Shown: positions 54,632 to 64,000 of the stretch, in pieces
Position numbering within the stretch: the stretch's first letter is position 1
How the letters are laid out: each line of letters begins with the position of its first letter
Origin: Polytrichum commune
Lineage: Eukaryota > Streptophyta > Polytrichopsida > Polytrichales > Polytrichaceae
Direction of reading: 5' to 3'
Assembly (NCBI GenBank): GCA_950295325.1
Contig: OX485806.1
Span: 53,253,169 to 53,317,168 of the forward strand
Length of the DNA stretch: 64,000 bases
Position numbers and translations under genes: made by a program
Notes under the pieces: model-generated
Seen by the model: the letters and a program-made list of their open reading frames with translations, nothing else
The model's database searches: none
What the model was told of the DNA's origin: nothing

Positions 54632-57600
54632 TGTCGAGGTCACCTTCAAACCCTCAGCAAACTTAGACGGTGTAACCCGCTGCTGACCGGTTTACATGGA
54701 CACTACATTTATCTAAATTAACTTTTGAAGGTGTTTCCTCTTGGATAAATCTTTAAGGAGAAAGTAGCCTAAGCTTTCAAGCTTATGTTCCCCGAAATCC
54801 TAATGTCGAGGTTAAGTGTTGTGAATATAAGGAGTGTTTTCGCAATCAATGTAATGGTATCAAAACATTCTTCAATTTCATTTCCAATTCTAAATCCTCA
54901 ATCAAAGTTCACAATCACATTACTTTGAGTGTTTTCCTTAACAATCCATTGCAATGCCTTTAAGGTGAAAGTTGGCTACTTGATGGTCTTCAAAGTCTTT
55001 TATTCTTGAATGATGGTTTGAAGATCTTCTTAATGTCTTCATTCTTCTAAAGTTCCCTTTTGTCTGGTTTTCCTTTGTATTCTCTACTCATGAGAGTTTA
55101 GTTCTTCATTCTTGAATATCTCTAAATTCCTAGGAAGGATCTTCTCTAATCTTCCTATTCTCTTGAGTGCTTCGGTCTTGCATTCCTTACGCAATCTTCT
55201 TTGTCTTCACGATGAGCTTCGGATTTTGTCAATCTCTTAGCCTCTTCACTTTTGATATCTTGACATCTCCTTAGACCCAAAAGGTATCTTAGATCTTGGT
55301 TAAAAAAAAAATTCGTTTAAACCTTTAGTCCTCAAAGGGCTTCAAACTTGCGGTCTTGGCCTCGGGCTTGCGGTCCTCTGGTCCCGAGGGCCCTCAGTCT
55401 CCAAATCTTGAAGAAAGCTTTTAATGTCTTCAAGTCTTTTCTTGTAGTCCTTGATTTCGTAATCTCTTGAAAAGACCTTCAGATCCTAAAGTCTTCTCGG
55501 TCCTCCAGTCTCATGGGCCCTCAGTCTTGCGGCCCTTTTAGCTTTCCATGTTCTCCCGGTCTTCAAAAGTCTTCAATCAAATCTTCAAATACTTCACAGG
55601 TCTTGAGACTTCGCTCCTATGGTCTCGTGGTCTCTCAGTACCTCAGGCCCTCAATCTTCAAGGTACACCCAAAAGGGATCTTCAAATCTCCAAGTCTTCG
55701 GATTCGTTATGAATCAATCTTCAAGTCTCGTAACTCGTCGTCCGGTTCCGCGGTCCTCCAGTCGCGGTCTCCAGTCCGCGGGCCTTCAGTATCGCGGGCT
55801 CTCAGTCTAAATTCGGTCTTCAAACCCGAAGGCGTTCGTCTTCGAGTATCTTCAAATGTCGCTAAGTCTTCGGTCTTCGTCTTCACGCCTTGCGGCCTCG
55901 TGGTCCCTCAGCCGCGGGCCTTCAATCGTCTTCAAGTTCGAGGATAATATTTCAATCCTTTAAGTCTTCAAGCTCGAAAAGATCTTCGATTCCTCAAGTA
56001 AAATCGCGAAGCTCCGGTTGTCGTCAAATCGCTCCCGATAATGCTCCAAATAGGTCTTCGTTAAAACGCTCCCGATAATGCTCCTCTTGACGCTCACGTT
56101 GGATTGTTGAAATGAATAATGAGGTGTTATAGGGGCCCGTAGTGCCCCTTTATATAGGTTTTGAAATCTTATAATTGGTTGAATCGGCGGTTAGGTGTGG
56201 CCCCTAATGCCAAATGTCTAATTAGGCTAATTTTAGTCTGAATTAAGGCTGCAGTCTAAATTTAGGTCTGTCACATCTATTTATAGAAACCACACGTGCT
56301 AAATATAGATGTTCATGAGAAGTGGATTGGTTGCAATTCCTTCTAATACCTAGATGTGCCTAGGTGTGTTCGGTTACCATCCATGAGTCATCCATTCCCA
56401 ATTTCATCCTTCATTGCTTAGATAGTTAAGGCGGTTAATGTCATCCAAGGGATTTTCATCCCTTGGCTTGGATATCTCTAGTTCTTCATCCACACCCTCT
56501 AATGAGATCATTGTTAGTGACTACGTGTTCACTAAAACAATTAGGTGTTACTATCCCTAGTCACTAATGCACTCCCTTCCTACTCAAAAACGGTAACTAG
56601 GTACCCTAATTCCTTCTACCTATTAATCCGGCCGTTCCCTAAGTACTAGGATGCGTTCCCGCCGACCTTGCATCCGTTCCCAGTGCTCTAAGTGTGTTCC
56701 CGGGTCACCTCCGTTCTCGGGCGTTCCCGAACCACCTTGGCGAGTTCCCGGTGAGCTCCCTTGTTCCCGAGCCGTCTTTGGCCACGTGGCCCTTCGTAGG
56801 TCGTTCTCCGTAGATACCCAACTCCGTATAACCGGCGTCCAGAGTCCCGGCCACTACTCGTCCCGGCCTTACGACTCCCCCCAGATACCCGGTTATTACC
56901 CCTGGCCTCCCTTGCTGCTTGCTCTCGTAAGCTGCCACCTGGCGTCTCTCGGCCTTCGCTCCTTCCTCTTTGTCTTCCGCCTGGTCTGTCTTCCGCTTGG
57001 GCCCTCAGCTCTCCTGGGCTCTCTTCCCATTCACAGCGCGAAGCTCCGTTCACGATCCTCTGTGTGCGTGATGCCCCGCTCCGCTACTGCTCCTTCCTTG
57101 TTACCCGAATGCTCGGAGGTGCCTTCTGTGGTGTACATTTTACCCCTCCTTCCGGAAAGAAGCATGTCCTCATGCTTCGTTGCCTCGGTGAGGGTGGTAA
57201 GGTTTGGGATCTGAAACCTGCATTCGCGGAATGGTGCCATGGTCGACGGTGCCGAACTGCCCCTTTGTGATCGTGGTTTGTTGTTCTTCCAGCGTCCGAG
57301 TTGCATACTCCTTAAGCTGGGGTATAGTGATGTTGGTTGAGTGCTCTGGGTGATGCTCCAGCAGCCACTGGTGTCGTCTTACCGCCTCGAAGCAGATCGT
57401 GGTGTCTTCTCTCCGCAGGGACTCTCTTGCATGTTGGAATGTTTCCTGGTTGTCGCGTAAAAGCTTAGCGATTGCAATCTTCTGGCCGTGGGTGTAGGGA
57501 CGTAATGTGGGGAGAGGCTGGTTGTTGTTATGTTCCTTTGCATATGTTGCCTCGTGTCGTGCTAGAGAGGCTATGCTGCGGAGAATGTATCTCCGAATGT

Positions 57601-57873
57601 AGAAGGGGGGAGATCCCGTTACCACTTCGATAATGCCCAATGGTAACTTGAAATCTCCCATTGCCCACATGAACGCCAAGGTGTCCTTTGCTCTGGCGTT
57701 AGCGTGATCCCACAGCTTTTTGAACTGCGCTTGCTTCAATGTAAGTCCTCTCTTGAGTATGGGTAGATCGCTGACCAATAGATCGATTACCCTGTATGTT
57801 TGGTAGTACTGCATTATAGATCTAAGGGGTGCAGTGTGTTCTAACAGTTTGGTATAGACTTCGGCCCTTGGGT
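54632..57873 (-). repeat. Gypsy 5' LTR (3242 bp visible, probably truncated at its outer end)
   Basis: Virtually identical to 37074-40315; one difference noticed, C at 37145 against T at 54703. The inner end abuts the primer-binding site. The outer end at 57873 reads ACCCAAGG on the minus strand and not TG, and no 5-bp repeat of the left flank (TCGGT) follows. The LTR was therefore probably cut by a later deletion or insertion, or the assembly joins two copies here. Confidence 0.82.
56149..56157 (-). promoter_or_regulatory. TATA box of the Gypsy 5' LTR
   Basis: CTATATAAA on the minus strand. Transcription would begin about 30 bases further toward lower coordinates and read a leader of about 1.5 kb before the primer-binding site. 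Confidence 0.65.
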
Positions 57874-57943
57874 ATAGGTAGCATTTCATTTTCCTAAGCA
57901 ACAGGGTTTTTGATTTTGACCACCGAGTGCATGCGGGTGCCAA
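57170..57943 (-). pseudogene. Third-ORF C-terminal part in the 5' LTR with a foreign N-terminus
   Basis: The last 235 codons are the same as in the third ORF at 39612-42392. The frame then leaves the LTR at 57873 and continues for about 23 unrelated codons into the flank. This shows that the LTR itself carries coding sequence, and that the 5' copy lacks the upstream part of the ORF. Confidence 0.75.
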
Positions 57944-58328
57944 TTGGTTGCGGTCGCTTTCAATTTCTGCTTAAGTGTTGTTTTGGGAAAGAGGATCCAG
58001 TCTTGTTATTGCATTGTTCTTTGTATTTTGTTTTGGTACCTTCCCATGTGGCGTACTAGAGTGTGCCAGCACTGCTCTATTTTGTGTTGTCCTAGATTGT
58101 GATAGGGTATTGTGGGGGTGAGGTCGGAGTAATGACCGACGAGACCCTTGTGTGTGCACCAAGTGGGCGGTGCTTGTATTCCCTTATGGTAAGGCTGGAT
58201 TGATAACCAACAAACCATAAGTTTGGTGGTGTTTGCAGGTGCAGGTCGCCTTTCACTTTTTGACCCTTTACCTTGACACCACATTAGTTTAGGTTGTTGG
58301 TTCCAGTGACCGAACCCATTGTCGGTTT
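57874..58328 (+). other. Flank and leader of the methyltransferase-bearing Gypsy element
   Basis: No gene. It lies between the end of the young Gypsy LTR and the first gag-like reading of the next element. It may be leader or the inner part of that element's 5' LTR. The sequence TTGGTTCCAGTGACCGAACC at about 58301-58320 sits where a primer-binding site is expected, but I cannot match it to a tRNA. Confidence 0.35.
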
Positions 58329-59658
58329 ATGGATATAACTCGAAGCCAATATTATCATTCTCCGTCTCCGACATCATCGGAAGGCCGATTCTCGGACCTC
58401 TTAGATGTTGAACCAGTGTAGCACCCAACGAGGCTGTTCAGCCTACTTTGGCATGGGGGACTGCCACTCGGTCTCACGTCCTTTAGGTGGGATCCTTTGA
58501 CGAGATGGAGGAGGAGACGCGAGGCGACATCCGGGACCGATTTTCCGGTCGAGTGGGGACCATTTTTTTGCAAGATTAGAAAATTTGGTTCAGGACATGG
58601 ATGAGGGAGAAGCGTCAACGCAATATCAGTTTCAATAACTGGTATGCGTTTGAGCTATTGCCCCAATATTTGGAGCACGAGGCTCTGCAGACTTATGAGT
58701 AGTGGACGGAGGCTCATTGGATGGAACTCCCCTAGGTGGAGCAGGGAGACTCGAGTTGAGTTGGTATCCGCATTGAAGGAACGCGCAACTTCTAGTTTGA
58801 TGTCCGTTCATGAGGTTAAGTCGAAGGTGCCAAGGGAGTATATGTGGTGGATGTGGAAGGAGTTTCTCCTGGTAAACCCAGGGATAAGGGTTCTGCTCCC
58901 ACTGCGTAAGTACATCGGGTCCAATTCTTCCACTCTCCTGTTATGTCCAGACTACCCAGGCGGCTTTAGCCTTTTTGCAGGCTTCGCCAGTTTTTGAGCC
59001 GTTGCGGGCATTTGAGCTGCATCTACATGAGGAGTACAAAGGTTTCCGTCGGGACCAAATGTAGCGGATATAAGATTTTAGACGGGAGAAGGACAATACA
59101 CCTCGTACCATGTATACGAGCTTGGCGAGGTTTGCCATAGAATCTGAAGGTATATTTGCGGAAAATCAATTTGTCAAGGTGTTTTTGTCCAAGATTGACA
59201 AGTGCCTCCTTGACTTGGCGCTGCCCATGATCATCATGGACTTTGGTGGTCGGGCAACACTCGCAAAGGTATTCGCCATTGTGGAGCAGTGTAATCGTGC
59301 ATTGTGTCAGCACGATGCCACTGATTTGGTGTCTTTGGTAGTGAATTCTAGCAAATCCCTGAAGGCTCCGATCGCGACTGTGGAGGTGGGCAAGACCTTG
59401 CATTGTTGGTCTTGTGGACAGGCGGGCCACGCTAAGAAGGATTGTCCTTCGAAGCAAAGGCAAGCCCAGACCGTAAGTAATCCGAAGCAGAAACCATTTG
59501 TTCCCGCGAAGGATTCGACGAAGGGGGCGGGTAAACATTTATCCAAGCAGTTGGCGTGTTCCCATTGTGGGTGGAACAATCACGCGGTGGAGAACTGCTT
59601 CGCTCTCCATCCAGAGAAACGTTTTTCTTTCGATCGGGAAATAAAATGTTGGAGGTGA
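58329..59658 (+). pseudogene. Gag of the methyltransferase-bearing Gypsy element
   Basis: The first part (58329-59100) is broken by numerous stops. The frame from 59110 is open for 182 codons. It contains a canonical zinc knuckle C-W-S-C-G-Q-A-G-H-A-K-K-D-C (59403-59444) and a second one, C-S-H-C-G-W-N-N-H-A-V-E-N-C (near 59559-59600). Both have C-x2-C-x4-H-x4-C spacing typical of nucleocapsid. The segment before the knuckles is the C-terminal part of capsid. Confidence 0.8.
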
Positions 59659-60067
59659 AGATTGGAGCATTCGAGGAAAGGTTCAAAAGTTTGGCGTCAT
59701 CCGGCCAAATCTTGGACTCACCGTCCTCCTCCGCCGCTAAGGCTAGTTTTTCCACTCCAGATTATTATATGTTCGGAGCCTTGGGAGAAATGGTGAGTTT
59801 TGCAGCGGTGACACGGGCACAACCGGTTATGATCGGCAAGAGGCTTGCCCAGGAGTTGGGGTTGGCGGCCGAAAATTTGGCTCCCTGTCCATTTACCATT
59901 GTCACATCCATTGGTCACGTGGAACGGGCCACAGGTTATACTCGGGAGCCATTACAGCTTAGCTTCCAAATAAAGCCTGGAGATCCACCCGCACCTCTTC
60001 TTCTTAGGTCTGTAGTGATGGATGTGACCAACTATGACATTTTAGTTGGTCAGCAAGCATTTTACCC
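59646..60067 (+). pseudogene. Retropepsin-like segment of the methyltransferase-bearing Gypsy element
   Basis: In the frame of 59556-60221, a pepsin-like fold is suggested by A-Q-P-V-M-I-G, L-G-L and the closing Y-D-I-L-V-G-Q-Q (about 59815-60058). The expected catalytic D-S/T-G is not readable: the sequence has A-V-T-R before A-Q-P, so the active site seems mutated. The reading frame runs into the MITE-like insertion at 60068. Confidence 0.6.
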
Positions 60068-60562
60068 CCAGGGAGTGCACTGTTCAAGTACTGTATTTAT
60101 ACACGTGGGTGCACAAAAGGGGTATTATTTAAAACAAACATGTACAAAATGTACGTACAAGAGACATATTGCTATTAAGCAAGAAGTAGATATACATGAG
60201 GCTATAGAAAAATATATGTAAAGTACGCATTTACGCATTTACGCGTTCAAGTCAGACCTGGACCAAGAATCATGTGTTTTTTCATCCACTAAGTAACGAC
60301 TTTATAACTAAAAATCCATGATTTGATATTATACATATAATAGGGCCATATTTTTGCATTTCCAAACATTTGTACACATGTTATATACAATTTCTGTATT
60401 TGTTTTTGGACCCTTGTGTATGTATGGAAATGTATTTTGAAGCAATGAGATTTGTAAGTATATTGCTTGATTTTAGCAAAAATAAAATGTATACAGGGGT
60501 ATTTTAATAAGGGGCATGCACGCACGTGATGCTTGGTTTTAATGAATAGTGCACTCCTTGAG
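60068..60562. mobile_element. Mutator-like MITE inserted in the Gypsy pol, 495 bp
   Basis: This AT-rich stretch separates two parts of one reading frame. It is flanked by the 9-bp repeat ATTTTACCC (60059-60067 and 60563-60571). Near both ends lies GGAGTGCACT(G/A)TTCA in inverted orientation (about 15 bp, one mismatch). A 9-bp duplication is typical of Mutator-type elements. Removing the insertion with one copy of the repeat restores the pol frame across the junction. The insertion has no coding capacity. Confidence 0.75.
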
Positions 60563-60571
60563 ATTTTACCC

Positions 60572-62045
60572 TCTTGACTTTGGTTTGGACAATTGGACTG
60601 AGGAGGCGTGGATCCGACCAGGTTGATCGGCTGGGGACGGCCGCAGGGAGTTTATTCCTGTGGCATTCGCGGCGGCCACGACCATAGCACCATTATCCAT
60701 GGTCTTTGGATGTGGTGCTATTGTGGATACTTTGCCTTATGGTTCCACATTGTTGGAGGAGTCAATGGCATTCATGGGGAGTACAGACGATCAACGGGAT
60801 ATGGCACCTAAGGGTGCATTGGTGCGCCATCCTAAGGATCCCCTTCCTCTCTGGCGTGATTTCGCCGAGCTATTCCGGCGATGTGAAGACATTGTCCTAC
60901 CTTATAGCCCACTGGCGTTGGCACACCCCATTTTGTGACGCCCGCCAAACGCGGGGATCACTTTGGTGGAACTGTTTGGGGGCATCGGCACGGGCTTAGC
61001 AGGCATATTGGAGGCTGGCCTCACAATCAGACGGTATGTCTATGTGGACAACTCTCCAGTGTCCACATGTGTGGCTCGTCACCATCTTCACCAGTTGACG
61101 GTATTGTACCCCTAGGAATTACGCCCGACTACCATTCGTGGGTGTTTTCCACGTCTCCCTCGTGATGTTACACTCATCAGTGAGGCCGACTTGGGTCCAG
61201 TGGATATGGTGATTGCGGGATAGCCATGCCAAGGCAACTCACGTGCTGGAGCAGGCCGAGGTTTAGAGGATCCCAGGTCTAGTATTTTCTGGGACCTCAT
61301 CCGGCTTATGTAGTGGTGGTTTACCCACCAACCTTCCCCTCTAGGGTATATCTTTGATAATGTACTTTTGTTGGGAGACTCTTGGACAGGGTGTTGGAAG
61401 ACGGCCATTATGTTCGTCAACACCTAGGAGATCCCATTTTTGTGGATGCCGTGAGCATTGGTTCTTATGCCCACCAGCCTCGGTGGATTTGGACCAACCT
61501 TGCACTGTCATTTACTTTAGCTGTAGCATTTTCTGCAATGCCTCCACCTTCTAGTCAGAAGGTGGATGACATCTTGAATCCAAACCGGATCTCTTTGCCG
61601 GTTGTTCGAGATGATTTACCCCTGTTGGCATTGGTCAACACAATGGGGGCACCGCGGGGGCCTTTCCCACCTTTATGACGTTTCCACAGTCATTCGCATT
61701 CCGTGATCGGGGGTCGGGTATGGTCAGGGATTCTTACACCAAAACCCACACCGAACCCTTGGTTGACGAACGAGAGCGGGACCATGGGATTCCGCACTGG
61801 CACCATCGCAATTTTTGGCCTTTCTGAGGGTCAACGACGCTTTGTGTTGGGCCAAGCCATGGATCTTCATACCATGGTGTGGACTGTTGGTTTATGCCTT
61901 GCATTGCAACGGCATCATAGTGACCAGTTGTTGTCTCTAGGGACAGAGGATTCTGGTCAGGGGTACAGTGGTCCACATCCATGGAGGAAGGATTTAAGGT
62001 CATGGTTGGAGAAGCCGAACGAATCTTTCGATGCGAGCAGAAGGT
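60572..62045 (+). pseudogene. DNA (cytosine-5) methyltransferase domain within Gypsy pol
   Basis: After a linker (60572-60935) the frame gives motif I, E-L-F-G-G-I-G-T-G (about 60968-60997), the SAM-binding loop. It is followed by V-Y-V-D-N (motif II-like). Motif IV is P-C-Q-G-N-S with the catalytic Cys codon at 61227-61229. Motif VI-like F-D-N-V lies near 61350. After a frameshift at about 61375 comes motif VIII-like A-H-Q-P-R-W-I-W (about 61468-61491). Further on are E-R-E-R and M-G-F-R-T-G-T (motif IX region, 61770-61810) and R-R-F-V-L-G-Q-A-M-D-L (motif X, about 61837-61870). The motif order is the usual one, not the permuted order of plant DRM enzymes. In-frame stops lie at 60936, 61113, 61221 and 61311. 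The 61221 stop replaces the residue before P-C. Size is about 330 residues with no extra regulatory domains. Confidence 0.85.
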
Positions 62046-62220
62046 GATGAAAGAGCTCTGATCTCAACGGGTTTATATTGCTTTGGCTTCTTCACCTCCG
62101 GTGGTGGCTTCATTATAACATATTGGTGGTGATGAAGAGGGGATGGACTCTATTGCTAGCACGGAGGTTGGGGGCATGGTTAATGCCCCTTCCTCTCATT
62201 AGCAATTAGAGTATGTGCCA
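62046..62220 (+). other. Linker between methyltransferase and reverse transcriptase
   Basis: Short stretch with stops in all frames and no recognisable motif. It joins the two enzyme domains of the decayed pol. Confidence 0.4.
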
Positions 62221-63812
62221 GCACTAGGTGGCTCTCTTCTAATGGAGAAGGAAACCACAGAGTTTGATGATTGGCCATTGGAATTGGGCCCTCATCTCAC
62301 TGGTGCTGAGGCACGGAAAGTACGAGCATTTATTCGCTCGTACTGTAGGTGTTTTGCTTTTAGCCTTCAAGATCTTGAAGGTTATAAAAAAAAACCCACC
62401 CACATTCGGTTGGAGGATAATCATCCCATTTTTTGGAGAGCTTAGAGGCTCAGTGTTTCCGAGCGGATTGGCATTCAGGCTCGTTGCCAAGAACTCTTGG
62501 TAGCAAGGCTAATTAAACTCTCCAATGGGGTGTATGTTTGTGCTACGGTTATGCCATCAAAAAATGATATCTTTGACAATTGGATGGAGAATCGGATGTG
62601 CGGGAATTACCGTCCAGTTAACCGGAAGACTAAGTCGGATCGGTATCCCATGCCAATCCCAGAGGAGTTGTTTGACGCCCTTGGATTTGCTCGAGTCTTT
62701 AGCACGTTGGACTTGAGATCCAGCTATCACCAACCCCCATTACTTGTGGGAAACCGGGTGAAAACTGCATTATGCGGAGTTGATCAGGATGGGAAGGATC
62801 AACTGTACCATTGGGAGTTTCTTCCATTTGGCCTCAAGAATGCACATGTTCAGTTTCAGAGACTAATGTTGATGTAATCATCTTCAGCAGGACACCACAT
62901 GAGCATGTTAGGCACCTGCAAGCCGTTTTTAAATGCTTGCAACGCTGGGGATTGCGCTTACATCATGGCAAGTGCAAGTTTTTCCATGACCGACTGGCAT
63001 ACCTAGGTCATATGATTATTCCGGGAGGTCTTGGGGTGCAACAAGCTAAGGTGGATGCCTTGCAGAAGATCCCGGCACCAGTCGATGTACCAAGACTTCG
63101 TGCTTTCTTGGACTTGGCAAATTACTACCGACGATTCGTCAAGAACTTTAGCTTGATCACCAAGCCTCTCACCATTTTCACGAGCAAGGACCAATCTTGG
63201 ACTTGGGGTTGTGAGCAACGACATGCATTCGAAACGTTGAAGCAGAGACTGGGTACAGCTCCAGTGCTTCGACGTTCAGATTTTTCCAAATCTTTCCAGT
63301 TGCATACGGACTAGAGCTCATTGTGTTTGGGAGCAATTCTCACTCAGAATGATGACTTCGGCCGGGAGTATGTTGTTGCTTATGCATCGCGAAGCAATTG
63401 TACGACGGAGGCCAATTATTCGTCTTATGAAGGAGAAGTATTGGCGACAGTGTGGGCTATTGCCCATTTCTGGCCATATTTTTATGGTCAATACTTTACT
63501 TTGGTAATTGACCATCAACCGTTACGGTGGCTCATGGAGTCCGATAAGCTTACTAGCAAGCTTGCTAGATGGTCTTTGTTGCTCCAAGAGTATGACTTTG
63601 AGATGGTGCACCGTGTTGGGATTACCAACCTGGATGCAGATGGACTTTCACGCAATCCAAGTCCTTCGGATGAGGACTTGACCGGGGCCAGGTGGCATGG
63701 AGATTGTGATCGGGAGGCGGTTCCAGGTTGGCACGCGGTTGCTTACCTCACTTTATTTTCTGGTGCGGCTATTGAGGTTCCGGTGCAGGGCTCGGATGAT
63801 GAGACTGATTAA
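62221..63812 (+). pseudogene. Reverse transcriptase and RNase H of the methyltransferase-bearing Gypsy element
   Basis: The region starts with a pre-RT segment (F-A-F-S-L-Q-D-L, 62350). The fingers and palm follow (N-Y-R-P-V-N-R-K, S-T-L-D-L-R-S-S-Y-H-Q near 62710, F-L-P-F-G-L-K-N-A near 62830). At about 62860-62880 the text jumps from F-Q-R to D-V-I-I-F-S, so the stretch with the catalytic Y-x-D-D has been lost. The connection domain (L-G-H-M, L-R-A-F-L, N-Y-Y-R-R-F-V-K) and RNase H (L-H-T-D, then a TAG at 63313 where W is usual, E-G-E-V-L-A, I-D-H-Q-P-L) follow. Several stops and frameshifts make it inactive. Confidence 0.9.
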
Positions 63813-64000
63813 ACTCAAGCTATTGCGGATATATGGGAGCATCTTCCCGTATTGCAAAAGCTTCAGCAAAAGACCTTTCATTCGTCTACCTCGGCAATAG
63901 AAAGGAACATGATTGGACATCGAATAACAAGGTTCCGTTGTGAGAACAGTTTGTTATTTTGATTGTGGTGGGATGGGACAAGGCGTATTGTCCCTAGACC
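63813..64000 (+). pseudogene. Start of the integrase zinc region, cut by the window end
   Basis: In one frame H-R-I-T-R-F-R and L-W-W-D-G-T-R-R-I-V-P (about 63917-64000) resemble the strand pair that precedes the integrase H-H-C-C motif. A TGA interrupts it. The zinc residues and integrase core would lie outside the window. Confidence 0.5.

Larger units (their letters stand above)
37074..57873 (-). mobile_element. Ty3/Gypsy retrotransposon, Tat/Athila/Ogre-like, 20.8 kb, with eight integrase zinc modules
   Basis: Terminal copies of 3242 bp (37074-40315 and 54632-57873) flank a minus-strand body. The body holds a primer-binding site (54611-54628), leader ORF, gag, the gag/pol ORF with protease, reverse transcriptase, RNase H, eight H-H-C-C modules and integrase, and a 926-codon third ORF. 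The long LTRs, the form of the primer-binding site, and the RNase H tail (V-S-G-R-I-A-R-W ... S-H-V-M-A-D-H-L-S-R) point to the Tat/Athila branch. I noticed one base difference between the terminal copies, so the insertion is very recent. It cuts the old CACTA transposase at 37073. The right end is unusual: it does not begin with TG and no target duplication is found. Confidence 0.92.
58329..64000 (+). mobile_element. Ty3/Gypsy retrotransposon carrying a DNA cytosine-5 methyltransferase (decayed, 3' end outside the window)
   Basis: Order on the plus strand: gag with zinc knuckles, protease-like segment, a linker, a C5 DNA methyltransferase domain, reverse transcriptase, RNase H, and the beginning of the integrase zinc module at the window edge. 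Domains follow each other in the arrangement of a single pol gene. Many stops and some frameshifts show that this copy is dead. A 495-bp MITE-like element (60068-60562) sits inside it. No LTR could be delimited, because the right end is outside the window and the left may have been lost. Confidence 0.85.

Overview
This window is nuclear DNA from a streptophyte plant. The only host gene I can establish is an intron-rich QSOX of the plant type (one thioredoxin domain, an ERV/ALR domain and a C-terminal membrane anchor). All the rest that can be identified is plant-type transposon DNA: Ty3/Gypsy of Tat/Athila/Ogre character, Ty1/Copia, CACTA, and MITEs resembling PIF/Harbinger and Mutator. I cannot name the species. 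A non-flowering land plant (fern, lycophyte or bryophyte) or a related alga is a weak guess, based on the unusual Gypsy elements.

Layout. 1-2068: the 3' end of one LTR element (3' LTR 576-1548), plus an inverted fragment of the same LTR. 2402-2626: a Copia gag relic, followed by AT-rich DNA without genes. 6100-6612: a MITE that ends about 200 bp before the QSOX start codon. 6808-12828: QSOX, 12 exons, 486 codons, apparently intact. 14689-15052: a second MITE. 16996-37073: a nested set. An old CACTA transposase gene (minus strand) is split by a solo LTR. A Copia element (18620-35752) sits inside that LTR, and an apparently intact 13.4-kb CACTA element (20760-34157; TIR CACTACTAGAGAA, target duplication TAT) sits inside the Copia pol gene.

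37074-57873 is a young 20.8-kb Gypsy element on the minus strand. Its two 3.24-kb terminal copies are almost identical. It has a leader ORF, gag, a 2881-codon gag/pol ORF in the same frame as gag but separated from it by one UAG, and a third ORF of 926 codons that runs into the 3' LTR. Its polyprotein carries eight tandem copies of the integrase-type H-H-C-C zinc module between RNase H and the integrase core, where ordinary elements have one.

58329-64000 holds a second, decayed Gypsy element on the plus strand that runs off the window. Between protease and reverse transcriptase its pol encodes a recognisable DNA (cytosine-5) methyltransferase with motifs I, IV, VI, VIII, IX and X in the normal order. 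A 495-bp MITE-like insertion interrupts this pol.

The eightfold zinc-module array and the methyltransferase in a retrotransposon are the two most unusual systems here. QSOX is unrelated to them and would act in oxidative protein folding in the secretory pathway. Exon boundaries come from reading splice sites and checking phase by hand; no alignment or transcript evidence was available.
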